Shown: positions 10,420 through 18,937 of the stretch, piece by piece
Layout: each line of letters begins with the position of its first letter
How positions within the stretch are numbered: position 1 is the first letter of the stretch
From: Nanobdellati archaeon
GTDB lineage: Archaea > Nanobdellota > Nanobdellia > UBA10117
Direction: 5' to 3'
Length of the DNA stretch: 50,285 bases
NCBI GenBank assembly: GCA_016204275.1
Contig: JACQKZ010000003.1
Location: forward strand, 1-50,285
The notes under the pieces: generated by a model
Seen by the model: the letters and a program-made list of their open reading frames with translations, nothing else
Database searches by the model: none
Told to the model about the DNA's origin: nothing
Program-made: the position numbers and the translations under genes

Positions 10420-10616
10420 TTAAGCAGCTCCTGGATTTTCTTTTTTATTTTAATATCCAAGCTGGAAAAATCTGGGTTTGCAAGCTCACCTTCCATAAAG
10501 CGCTCAAACCTTTTAGAAGCAACTAGCCCGTTTTTTTCACAATACTTTCTGAACTGTTCGTAAAGTGCACTGTCTAAGAAGAAGGTTACTGCTTTTTTCT
10601 TGCAAGTATTTGAAAT
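10416..10616 (-). CDS. Ribbon-helix-helix-like small DNA-binding protein (operon B; non-ATG start, probably ATT)
   Basis: Frame reads (I)SNTCKKKAVTFFLDSALYEQFRKYCEKNGLVASKRFERFMEGELANPDFSSLDIKIKKKIQELLK*, clearly similar to 4944-5150. Stop overlaps the ATG of the 1445-aa gene (ATGA). Absent from the ORF track. Confidence 0.6.
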   Translation of the reverse strand: MSNTCKKKAVTFFLDSALYEQFRKYCEKNGLVASKRFERFMEGELANPDFSSLDIKIKKKIQELLK

Positions 10617-10675
10617 GGCCCGCCTCTCCCCGCTCTTTATATTTATGATTATTTATTTATAAATATATCGTTGCG

Positions 10676-11404
10676 CTAGGAAAATGTAAAATCGTCGATA
10701 AGAAATGAATCCCTGCCATTGTTCGCAGGGAAATTTCCAGTTAGCTTAAACTTAATAAATCTGGTTTGTGGCAGGGTTGTAAAAGTTACGCTTACTTTTT
10801 TCCACTGGCCGGCTTTTTGCGACTGAACAATTGCCAGCCCCGATGCCCAGACAGAAACATTGTCAAAATTTACTAAATCATCTGAGTCCAAGCCTAAAAA
10901 GTTTTCATCAAACTGCTGGAGCTGTACCGTTGCAAAATCGGTATCGCCGCCACTGCGCATATAATTTTCGCTGAATGATACAGTATGTGTGCTATCGGGC
11001 TCAACTGAAATTGTGGCACTTTCTATCCAATTATCTAGTTTTTCGTCCCGGCTAACAAGCTTTGCTGTGTCTACTAGCATAGCATTTCCGTGCACACCTC
11101 TCCCCTGCGCATCTGCAACATAGTAACCTGGATCAGTATCATCAGCATCCGGTGCGTAGAATAAACGATGCTCGTGTTTCAGATAAAAGCCAGCAGGCAT
11201 TTTCACATTATCTGGCCTGCCAGCTTCGAAATCTGCTGAAAACGCGGGCCCGCCCAAAACGGCCAGTCCAGTTATAGCACCACTAGAAATGTTGAAACCT
11301 GCAAACACAACAGCAGATAAAATTATTACAAAGAAAAACGCCATGGCTCTTTGTTTATTATGTTTGTTGGTTTGTCCGGCCATACAAACATTAGTGCGGC
11401 GCAT
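10676..11404 (-). CDS. Secreted protein with C-terminal lectin/CBM-like jelly-roll domain
   Basis: N-terminal hydrophobic segment; SADFEAGRPDNVKMPAGFYLKHE...FLIDDFTFS matches the C-terminal layout of 11452-12555. Confidence 0.6.
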   Translation of the reverse strand: MRRTNVCMAGQTNKHNKQRAMAFFFVIILSAVVFAGFNISSGAITGLAVLGGPAFSADFEAGRPDNVKMPAGFYLKHEHRLFYAPDADDTDPGYYVADAQGRGVHGNAMLVDTAKLVSRDEKLDNWIESATISVEPDSTHTVSFSENYMRSGGDTDFATVQLQQFDENFLGLDSDDLVNFDNVSVWASGLAIVQSQKAGQWKKVSVTFTTLPQTRFIKFKLTGNFPANNGRDSFLIDDFTFS

Positions 11405-11451
11405 ATTAAAAGTGTTGCTGTTCCATCAAAAAAACAAAAATACTCGTACAG

Positions 11452-12555
11452 CTATGCATACGAAAAGTCATCCAGATAGTACACGTCCTGGCCGACATTG
11501 TTAAGGTTGTACTGCTGGAAAGCCAGTTTTGCCTGTGTTGCACTTGCATCTGTTGTCAGCGTTGCTGTAACCTTGAGCCAGCCATTGCCTGCGGCCGCGC
11601 TGGAGACTGTAACGTAATCGCGTATGCTTACCGCTTCAATGGCATTAAAATTTATCAAATCGCCGGTTTGCCCAAGGAAGTTATTCGCATCATCTAGCTC
11701 ATAATAATAAATAATGCCAAAATCAGTTGAATCCTTGTTTGGCAGGTATTTTGTGTAGAATGTGAAAGTATATTGCCTGCTGCCATTCACTGCGAATGCG
11801 CCAGTTTCAAGCCATGTGTCCGAACTGAACACTTCTGGATGCATTATCGTAGCATTGAACTTCAAGCTGTGCAACAACGTAAAAGCAGTATCCTGTGAAT
11901 AAACGTCGTACGGTGAATCCGCTAAATCATCTGCATTAAATGTTTCAAACGTATTTTTTAAATAAACTCCGAGCGGCATACTTGTTTTACTTGCCCGCGG
12001 CAGTTCAAAATTGTTTGAGTACTGGCCTATCGGATTGCCGACCGGCGCGTAGGTAGAAAAATGATCAACGACTGCCCATACGTAATGTTTTTTCTTGTTA
12101 ACGCCGGCATTCAGCGGCACTATCCAGTTATTAGCAGCGCTATCCCAGAAATTTAATTTCAACGAACTTTCAGACACATAATTTTTCAGTTTCGCAGGAT
12201 CATATTTTACCCGAATTTCTGCGTGATCGAATGGCTTGTCTGCTTTTATATCAAAAAATTTGTCAAGCCCGCCATATGTTCCGTCCCTATTAGGATCGAT
12301 TATTGTTGGATCTATTATTGGTTTTATAGTTACATTCAGTTTCTGTGCTGCCCAAACATAAACCGTAACGCCGAGAGTGGTATTGCTAAATGTATATTTA
12401 CTTAATGTTATAGCGGACGCTGATGTGCTCGAAGTGCTAAAATCTGCATCACTATTATCATCTTTATCTTCTTTTGCAATAGCAACAGAGCTAACTAGTA
12501 ACAACGCAGTTAAAAATATCCCGAACAGAAACAGTGCTTTTCCCATGCTTACCAC
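11452..12555 (-). CDS. Secreted protein: HFS-type domain plus C-terminal lectin/CBM-like domain
   Basis: Signal peptide; ESSLKLNFWDSAANNWIVPLNAGVNKKKHYVWAVVDHFSTYAPVG; NNFELPRASKTSMPLGVYLKN...VYYLDDFSYA. Confidence 0.6.
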   Translation of the reverse strand: MVSMGKALFLFGIFLTALLLVSSVAIAKEDKDDNSDADFSTSSTSASAITLSKYTFSNTTLGVTVYVWAAQKLNVTIKPIIDPTIIDPNRDGTYGGLDKFFDIKADKPFDHAEIRVKYDPAKLKNYVSESSLKLNFWDSAANNWIVPLNAGVNKKKHYVWAVVDHFSTYAPVGNPIGQYSNNFELPRASKTSMPLGVYLKNTFETFNADDLADSPYDVYSQDTAFTLLHSLKFNATIMHPEVFSSDTWLETGAFAVNGSRQYTFTFYTKYLPNKDSTDFGIIYYYELDDANNFLGQTGDLINFNAIEAVSIRDYVTVSSAAAGNGWLKVTATLTTDASATQAKLAFQQYNLNNVGQDVYYLDDFSYA

Positions 12556-12593
12556 TTAAAACATTATATGTGCTATTTAAAAAAATTTATTTG

Positions 12594-13319
12594 CTAGCCA
12601 ATATACTGAGTTGTCTCGCTTTTCTGCTTTTGTATGTCCGTTGCCTGCTTTGCCTGTTCAAGCAGGCCCTTAATCTGATCTTCTATCTCCGCAGCGCGCT
12701 TGAGAAGCGGGGCAGAGTCAATATCTAAGCCAAGATATTTGTCAAGAACCTGAATTATTTTTGCTGCCGCGCGGTTGTCGGGCAGCTTGCCCTGTGCCTC
12801 TGCAAAAATAAAGGATGCCTTGATTTCCTTGTCTAGCTTGTCAAGCAATGCACCTGACACGCCTAGCACGATGCCGTCCTTCAGCGGAAACGCACCCGAG
12901 GACTGCAGCATTTTTCCCCTAGCCTCATCGTTTGAAAAAAAGTATGCATCCGGCTCTTCCTTCTCGGATTCTGGCGAGCCGATGCCTTCTATCGAAATAA
13001 TTTCCTTTGCATTTAATTTTTTATAAAGGAATAATATCGCATCTGCAATCTCCCACTCTATGTTTGAAACGCCGGCTATCGCTTCCAAAATTACTAGGTT
13101 ATATTTTTCGTTGTAGAGAATATCTATTGGCTGGATTACGCGCTTGCCGTGCACGATCGCCATCGGCGCTAGCGCGGGACTCCAGATTCTTCCGATTTGT
13201 TTTAGCTTCAGGTGATCAACTAAATACTCAACTGCAATTGTTGAGACAAATCCGAAGCCTGGAAAGCCTTCTATAATTGTAGCCTTCTGTGGTTTCTCAT
13301 TGAGTTCTATCTTCATCAT
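12594..13319 (-). CDS. PAC2-family protein (archaeal proteasome assembly chaperone-like)
   Basis: IIEGFPGFGFVSTIAVEYLVDHLKLKQIGRIWSPALAPMAIVHGKRVIQPIDILYN. Confidence 0.8.
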   Translation of the reverse strand: MMKIELNEKPQKATIIEGFPGFGFVSTIAVEYLVDHLKLKQIGRIWSPALAPMAIVHGKRVIQPIDILYNEKYNLVILEAIAGVSNIEWEIADAILFLYKKLNAKEIISIEGIGSPESEKEEPDAYFFSNDEARGKMLQSSGAFPLKDGIVLGVSGALLDKLDKEIKASFIFAEAQGKLPDNRAAAKIIQVLDKYLGLDIDSAPLLKRAAEIEDQIKGLLEQAKQATDIQKQKSETTQYIG

Positions 13320-13320
13320 C

Positions 13321-13398
13321 TTATTTTAAACCCCTGCGAACCGAGATTCGCAAAAGCGCAAGCTTTTGTGTTTTCTCATTGAGCTCTATTTTCATCAT
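13321..13398 (-). pseudogene. Duplicated 5' end of the PAC2 gene fused to a hairpin segment
   Basis: Encodes MKIELNEKTQKLALLRISVRRGLK*; first 10 codons match PAC2 MKIELNEKPQK with silent differences. Confidence 0.7.
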
Positions 13399-13539
13399 GG
13401 CCAATTGTATTTAGTGCTGTGGCTTTTAAAATATATGCTTCTATTTTAACTATTGTTTAAACCAAACAGTTTAGTCAAAAATATATAATGTAGCAAACAA
13501 TTACCGAAAGTTTTATAAATACATATTACTATTACTTTG

Positions 13540-13605
13540 TAGTGATTTTTGGCGCAAGCCAGATCTCACACCTCCAACTCGGGCTCGCGCAAGCGGGCCC
13601 TTTTA
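13540..13605 (+). ncRNA. Candidate small RNA with two GCAA-tetraloop hairpins
   Basis: TTTATAAATA TATA-like box near 13513, then GGC-GCAA-GCC and GGGCTCGC-GCAA-GCGGGCCC (8-bp stem with one G-U in RNA), then a TTTT run. Confidence 0.25.
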
Positions 13606-13631
13606 ATACTAATAAATAAGTGTAGAAACAA

Positions 13632-13979
13632 ATGGCCCAAGCAGATTATACGTCACCGCCCGGAACACCACCCTTTTCACAACGAACACCTAGCGGCGTC
13701 TTGAGTTATGTTTTACAGGCATTAGAGGCTAACGGTACACTAAATCCACGAGAAACAGAAAGACTTAGTGTTTTAGACAGTTGGGGCGCTCGCTCAGTAA
13801 CAGCTAAAGGCTTACACTTCAGTGTCCTTAACGACGGAGATGGCTGTCACATAGGCACAGTTGACACTAGTTTGCCAGAAGAGGACCAAATTCCGCATGC
13901 AATTTATGACGGCGAACTCCCGAGAACGCAAGCAGAAGCAAATGGTCTTGTGGCCATGATTGCTATAGCCTGTGCATGA
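13632..13979 (+). CDS. Hypothetical protein
   Basis: 115-aa ORF with coding-like composition; no recognised motif. Confidence 0.55.
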   Translation: MAQADYTSPPGTPPFSQRTPSGVLSYVLQALEANGTLNPRETERLSVLDSWGARSVTAKGLHFSVLNDGDGCHIGTVDTSLPEEDQIPHAIYDGELPRTQAEANGLVAMIAIACA

Positions 13980-14007
13980 TTTCCCAAAACATTTATAAAC
14001 CGCATTT

Positions 14008-14814
14008 ATGTTTTTAACAATTCACATTAAGCGCAAAGTTCTTAAATTGTTGCAATCCGCCTTTATCATGCGCCCGTTGTCGGACATATTCGCTTTTTTA
14101 GAAACTACACAAAGAGAGCTTTCGCACCTGCTGGCCGCGCCGATCGAATCAAAAATCAGTGTTAAAAACGGCGCAATAGAAACAAAATCACACTTGGTGA
14201 GCGCAGGCGCAAATTATATTTTGCTTTACGACAGATACGATTTTGAAAATGGTAAAAAACAATACCTGCAACGGGTCCGCCCGACAGTGCCATGTAACAT
14301 AAGGCAATTGCCTTTTGAAAATGCGAGAAAAATTGAGGCGGGGCTGTTTGGCTTGCTTGTGCACTTTTCAATTATTGCGTCTACAGCCAGCCGCCTTGGC
14401 CCTGCCTATGTTATGGGCGCGGAAATACAATACAATAATTCCGAATTCGGGATTAGTTGCTGTTCTGCCTCTGATGACAGCAAGCTGAGCCTATGCCAGC
14501 TACACAGAAATACTAAATTAAAACAATTTCCTTTGGGCCTGCCGAACACCCACTTATCGCATATCCCGGGCGCAAAAGAAGTTCCAAAACAATTCGAAGA
14601 TATTCTCAAAAGCCTCGATACAGATGAAACTGTTATGATCGATCCAATGTACAACTGCGTGCTTTTTACGCGCCAGATAAAAGCTGACACAAAAACAACC
14701 CTTTCCGAATATTTTAGCAAATCCTCGCATGTGTCCGATGCGGCAGTTAAGGTAATTGACGATATGTGTGAAGAGCTTCTGGCAGGCAAGGCAAGCAAAT
14801 ACACTGCACCTTAG
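14008..14814 (+). CDS. Hypothetical protein (start may be 14068)
   Basis: 268-aa ORF; TATA-like TTTATAAA near 13990; no recognised family. Confidence 0.6.
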   Translation: MFLTIHIKRKVLKLLQSAFIMRPLSDIFAFLETTQRELSHLLAAPIESKISVKNGAIETKSHLVSAGANYILLYDRYDFENGKKQYLQRVRPTVPCNIRQLPFENARKIEAGLFGLLVHFSIIASTASRLGPAYVMGAEIQYNNSEFGISCCSASDDSKLSLCQLHRNTKLKQFPLGLPNTHLSHIPGAKEVPKQFEDILKSLDTDETVMIDPMYNCVLFTRQIKADTKTTLSEYFSKSSHVSDAAVKVIDDMCEELLAGKASKYTAP

Positions 14815-14862
14815 AAACCGTTCTTATAAAAACCTTTATAAACCAATTATTTGAGATTTGAC

Positions 14863-14979
14863 TGCTAGCGGTCAAAGTGGCAGGGCAACACCCGTTCCCT
14901 TTTCGAACACGGAAGTTAAGCCTGCCAACGTTTTGGTTTGTACTGCGTCGTACGCGGGAATACCAGAGAGCTGCTGGCA
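14863..14979 (+). rRNA. rrf: 5S ribosomal RNA
   Basis: GGCAACACCCGTTCCCTTTTCGAACACGGAAGTTAAGCCTGCC core, terminal helix TGCTAGCGG/CTGCTGGCA, loop E/helix IV region GCGGGAATACCAGAGAG; TATA box CTTTATAAA about 26 nt upstream. Confidence 0.95.
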
Positions 14980-15017
14980 TTCAATACTTTTTTATACGCT
15001 GATAGTTATCACAAACC

Positions 15018-15278
15018 ATGGGAAAGGCTGGCCTGGCATTCGTTCTGCTGATTGTACTTGTGGCCAGCGCTATCTATGTAACTGGCCTCGGGGACGACTT
15101 GATGCGAATAACCGGAAACGCTATCAAAGAAAAAGTTCTTGACAAATTACAGAGCGTGGAAAATACCGCAGAAAAAAATCTTGGAAATACAATCGGCGGC
15201 GACAAAATAAAAATCAACCTGACAAACCCGTTGACCGGCGATGCGATAGAATATTCGTGCGAGAAGGGAATAAAATGA
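15018..15278 (+). CDS. Small secreted or membrane-anchored protein
   Basis: 86 aa with N-terminal hydrophobic segment; TATA-like TTTTTATAC about 26 nt upstream. Confidence 0.5.
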   Translation: MGKAGLAFVLLIVLVASAIYVTGLGDDLMRITGNAIKEKVLDKLQSVENTAEKNLGNTIGGDKIKINLTNPLTGDAIEYSCEKGIK

Positions 15279-16039
15279 AAAGATCGATTAGAAATCCAGC
15301 TTTCTGGACACAAGCATTTTTATATAAAAGAAAAGAAAAAAGAAAACTTATTGGTAAAAATCCTGAGAAAATTTTCTTGGATTTGGTTGTAAAAAATCTC
15401 AGCAAAACAAAAAGTTTATTAGACATTGGGACTGGCTTGGGCAAAACGCCGATTTCACTTGCCAAACATACAAAAGATGCCTGGGGCATTGATCCAGCAC
15501 GCAAACTGATAAATTATGCAAAATTACGTGCCAAAAAATTACACATTAAAAATATACATTTTGAAGTTGCGGACGGTCGTAACCTGCCATTTGAAAAAGA
15601 AAAATTTGATATTGTGATAAGCCAGCGCGGGCCAGTCACAGATAATGTTGGATTTGCGCGCGAGGCATTCCGGGTTTTGAAAAAAGGCGGTCAACTCATA
15701 GAAATTACAATCGGCGAGCAAGATAAAGAAAACATAAAAAGAACTTTTGGGCGTGGGCAAAATTACTATGGATTGATAAACAAAGTTAGCAGCGCAAAAA
15801 ATAAAAAACAATTATTAAAAAAAGCTGGATTTAGAAAAATAAAAACAAGATATTACAATCTCACGGAATATTTCGCTGCAAAACATGATTTGATCCTGCG
15901 CTTATTGAGGACGCCGATAATACCAAACTTTAATCTCAAAAAAGATTATAAACTTATAAACAAAGTTATTAATAAGTATTCTACCACGAAAGGTATTAAA
16001 ACAAATGCGCATAGGCTGATTATTATCGCTAAAAAATGA
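15275..16039 (+). CDS. SAM-dependent methyltransferase (class I)
   Basis: LLDIGTGLGKTPISLAKH motif I, FDIVISQRGPVTDN, AFRVLKKGGQLIEITIGE. Confidence 0.8.
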   Translation: MKRSIRNPAFWTQAFLYKRKEKRKLIGKNPEKIFLDLVVKNLSKTKSLLDIGTGLGKTPISLAKHTKDAWGIDPARKLINYAKLRAKKLHIKNIHFEVADGRNLPFEKEKFDIVISQRGPVTDNVGFAREAFRVLKKGGQLIEITIGEQDKENIKRTFGRGQNYYGLINKVSSAKNKKQLLKKAGFRKIKTRYYNLTEYFAAKHDLILRLLRTPIIPNFNLKKDYKLINKVINKYSTTKGIKTNAHRLIIIAKK

Positions 16040-16344
16040 TTCACCGCAACCAAGACCCGAAGCTCCAGCAGATTGCCGCAGAAAGAATTGACATTTTATT
16101 TAGGGAGGCAAAGCTGAATCCAGAGTATGCGAACCGCTACGTATTTCTTGCCCGCAAGATTGCGATGAAGCTCAACGTGAAAATCCCAAAGGAGTACAAG
16201 ATGCGCTACTGCCACAAGTGCTACAAATACTTCAATTCAAAAACTGTTGCAGTCCGCACAAACGCAAAGACAAAAGCGGTTGAGTACAAATGCCTTAATT
16301 GCAAACATGTTAATCGGTATGGATATTCTAAAGAAAAGAGTTAA
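16036..16344 (+). CDS. rnp4: Ribonuclease P protein component 4 (Rpp21/Rpr2 family)
   Basis: RYVFLARKIAMKLNVKIPKEYKMRYCHKCYKYF...YKCLNCKHVNRYGY zinc ribbon. Confidence 0.85.
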   Translation: MIHRNQDPKLQQIAAERIDILFREAKLNPEYANRYVFLARKIAMKLNVKIPKEYKMRYCHKCYKYFNSKTVAVRTNAKTKAVEYKCLNCKHVNRYGYSKEKS

Positions 16345-16773
16345 TTATGTATTTGCACGCTGCAAAATTTCTTTTGGTGAGAGCGATACTATTTCTCGCA
16401 CGAGTCTTTCTAAGTCGGGATAGTGTGCGCCTAATGCTTTTTCTAAGTGCCTATGGTGAAAAGTTTCAAATCTTTCCGCGCCTAATTTTGTGAGCATTGG
16501 TGAAGCAGGCGTTTCACTTCGGCTGAGATCGTTGTGCAATAATAGCCGGTGTCCCATAATTTTAAAATCTTCTTGCAATTGTGCAGCGTATGGCCCAAAA
16601 ACTCGTTCAGCAAATTTGTAGCCCGTTGTAAACCCACGCGCATTAAGCTCTTTTTCTATTATTGAAATTGCATAGTGTTTTCCCCAAGTATCCAAACTTT
16701 TTCCAGTGGAATCTAATGAATGGTAAAACCAAAGTAAAAACCCGTGTTTATTTATATTATCTAGTGTTTGCAT
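16345..16773 (-). CDS. Hypothetical protein
   Basis: 142-aa ORF; stop abuts the rnp4 stop. Confidence 0.5.
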   Translation of the reverse strand: MQTLDNINKHGFLLWFYHSLDSTGKSLDTWGKHYAISIIEKELNARGFTTGYKFAERVFGPYAAQLQEDFKIMGHRLLLHNDLSRSETPASPMLTKLGAERFETFHHRHLEKALGAHYPDLERLVREIVSLSPKEILQRANT

Positions 16774-16840
16774 GAATATTCTAATAATTTAGACTTAATA
16801 AATTTTATTGTGCGAATACTGCAAATATTCAAAGAAAAAG

Positions 16841-17278
16841 TTACTTAATTTTATTTATCTCAAAAAACTCCTTCTTCCACTTGTAATTCTGAAACAGCAA
16901 ATCATCCCGCTTGCCTGCCAGCAAGCTCAGCACCCAAAGGACTTCAATAGAGCAGAGCCCATTGTCTGGCCTGCCTGCCTTCCAAGGGTAGGCTGACTTG
17001 AAGCCATCCACCCGAATTTTCTTTAGGTGGAATTTTTGCTCAAGCCTCGTGTACATCTTGCGGGCCTTGCGCCAGTTGGAATCAACCAAAAGTATTTTTT
17101 CACCCTTTTTTATTTTAATGATTGGTTCGCCATCCGGATGCAACAACAGCATGCCAGAGAAATCGTATTCGTCAAACTTCAGCCTGTCAAGAAAATCTAT
17201 GCCGGGTTTTCCTTTCAGCGAAATAATACTGCATTTCTTTTCGCTTTCCTTATAGTCTTTGAGTATGAATATTTCCAT
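16841..17278 (-). CDS. Tsr3/DTW (TDD-superfamily) aminocarboxypropyltransferase-like protein
   Basis: ILLVDSNWRKARKMYTRL...KSAYPWKAGRPDNGLCSIEVLWVLSLL resembles the Tsr3/DTW core. Confidence 0.6.
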   Translation of the reverse strand: MEIFILKDYKESEKKCSIISLKGKPGIDFLDRLKFDEYDFSGMLLLHPDGEPIIKIKKGEKILLVDSNWRKARKMYTRLEQKFHLKKIRVDGFKSAYPWKAGRPDNGLCSIEVLWVLSLLAGKRDDLLFQNYKWKKEFFEINKIK

Positions 17279-17314
17279 AAATACTGTTAGATTTTATTTT
17301 TTATAAAGCTTACA

Positions 17315-17932
17315 CTAATCCTTGGGCAGGCATTCCCTACCAAGATAATCTTCCATGGTTTTTACATCTGGTGAGGGCAGGTGTCTACTTACAAAAATCC
17401 TCAGCGCAGATGGTATATTCAAGTCCGCTGAAACTTTATTCACTATGCGTTGTGCAAGGTCCAAATATTTCTGGCCTTCTTTAGTGGGTTGGCCGAAACT
17501 ATCGCGCTTAGCAGTATAGAGCGTAGAATTATCGTTCACACTAACGTCTTTTGCTATTGGAATCTCGTGTTCGTTGTATTCGCCGGTTATTGTTATGGGC
17601 TGCTTGCCAAGCATAACAATGGTAAATCTGCCACTGGCATCTTCAAAGTGGCTAAAATGTTTGTATTCAAATTTAACACTTTTTATACTGACAGAAAAAC
17701 CCATTCCGTTGCTGTCAATAATCAGTTCAAGCCCGTTGCCATAAGGTATTTTCTCATCTTCACCCATGCACCACAACGCAGCATAAAAGTTATAAGGCTT
17801 TCGGCTTGCAAAGAATTTTAATATATCTAAGTCTTTGTTTTTATATGATAAATTACTCAGTTGGCGCCGTGCTTGCAGGCCTGCATGCGCGCGGCAGAGC
17901 CGGGCCGGAGAAAAGTTATGAAAATAAAGCAT
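17315..17932 (-). CDS. Hypothetical protein (start uncertain)
   Basis: 205-aa ORF; N-terminus overlaps the divergent PLD gene start, so the true start may lie downstream. Confidence 0.45.
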   Translation of the reverse strand: MLYFHNFSPARLCRAHAGLQARRQLSNLSYKNKDLDILKFFASRKPYNFYAALWCMGEDEKIPYGNGLELIIDSNGMGFSVSIKSVKFEYKHFSHFEDASGRFTIVMLGKQPITITGEYNEHEIPIAKDVSVNDNSTLYTAKRDSFGQPTKEGQKYLDLAQRIVNKVSADLNIPSALRIFVSRHLPSPDVKTMEDYLGRECLPKD

Positions 17933-18937
17933 AAACTTCTAATATTTATTCTCACATTTGCAGTCGTGTTTGGCGTCTGGTCTTTGTATGAAAAAATTAC
18001 AGTTACTGGCTTTGCAACTGCGAACCAGGCCGCCAGTTCTTCTGCTCCAGAGGAAAGTGGGCCTGCCATCCAAGTTTACTTCTGCCCGCGCGATAACTGT
18101 GGCGAAAAATTATCAAGCCTAATTAGTTCCGCGCAGGAAGTTGAATGCGCTTTTTATAATTTAAATCTAAAAAACGTAAAAGATGCAGTAAAATCAAAAC
18201 AATATAAATTAATTGTTGATTCCGACGGAAAAAAATATATTTCTGAAATGGATTACGCCGCAAGGCCGGAAGGAAGCGGGCTAATGCACAATAAGTTTTG
18301 TGTGTTTGATAATGACACTATTTTAACTGGCTCGTTCAACCCGACAAATAAACAAAACACCGTTGACAATAATAATATAATTATAATTAACTCAAAATAT
18401 CTTGCTGAGAATTATGGAGCGGAGTTTGAGGAGCTGTGGGCTGGCCAGTTCGCTACCGGCAACCCAACGAAATACCAGAAAATTATTTACAACAACGAAA
18501 CCATAGAAAATTATTTCTGCCCGGATGATGACTGCACCTCGCATTTAATTAATGCACTATCTGGGGCGCAGTCCGAAATAAAGTTTTTGGTTTACGTGTT
18601 TACAGAAAACAAAATTGGCGATTTGTTACTTGAAAAAGTTGAACAAAACATTTCAGTGCGGGGCGTGTTTGATAAATCACAGGCTGGCTCGCAATACTCG
18701 GAGTTTCCAAGGCTGAACGGAACAGCAGACGTGCGGGTTGAGAACTCCAAGGGCCTGCTGCACCACAAAGTTTTTATCATTGACAGAAAAATTGTGGCAA
18801 CCGGCTCTTTCAACCCAACATTGTCAGCAAACACAAAGAACGACGAGAACTTGCTTATAATTCACAGCCCCGCGATTGCGGAAAGGTATTTAGAGGAGTT
18901 CGAGTTTGTGTGGAAGAATGAAACAAATGTTAGTTAA
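17918..18937 (+). CDS. Membrane-anchored/secreted phospholipase D-like protein with two HKD motifs
   Basis: MKIKHKLLIFILTFAVVFGVWSL signal/anchor; HNKFCVFDNDTILTGSFNPT and HHKVFIIDRKIVATGSFNPT. Confidence 0.85.
   Translation: MKIKHKLLIFILTFAVVFGVWSLYEKITVTGFATANQAASSSAPEESGPAIQVYFCPRDNCGEKLSSLISSAQEVECAFYNLNLKNVKDAVKSKQYKLIVDSDGKKYISEMDYAARPEGSGLMHNKFCVFDNDTILTGSFNPTNKQNTVDNNNIIIINSKYLAENYGAEFEELWAGQFATGNPTKYQKIIYNNETIENYFCPDDDCTSHLINALSGAQSEIKFLVYVFTENKIGDLLLEKVEQNISVRGVFDKSQAGSQYSEFPRLNGTADVRVENSKGLLHHKVFIIDRKIVATGSFNPTLSANTKNDENLLIIHSPAIAERYLEEFEFVWKNETNVS

Noticed and set aside
17875-17892. TGCAGGCCTGCA palindrome in the 17.9-kb divergent region as an operator
   Set aside because: Contains the generally over-represented GGCCTGC word and may be coincidental; not clearly placed relative to a promoter.
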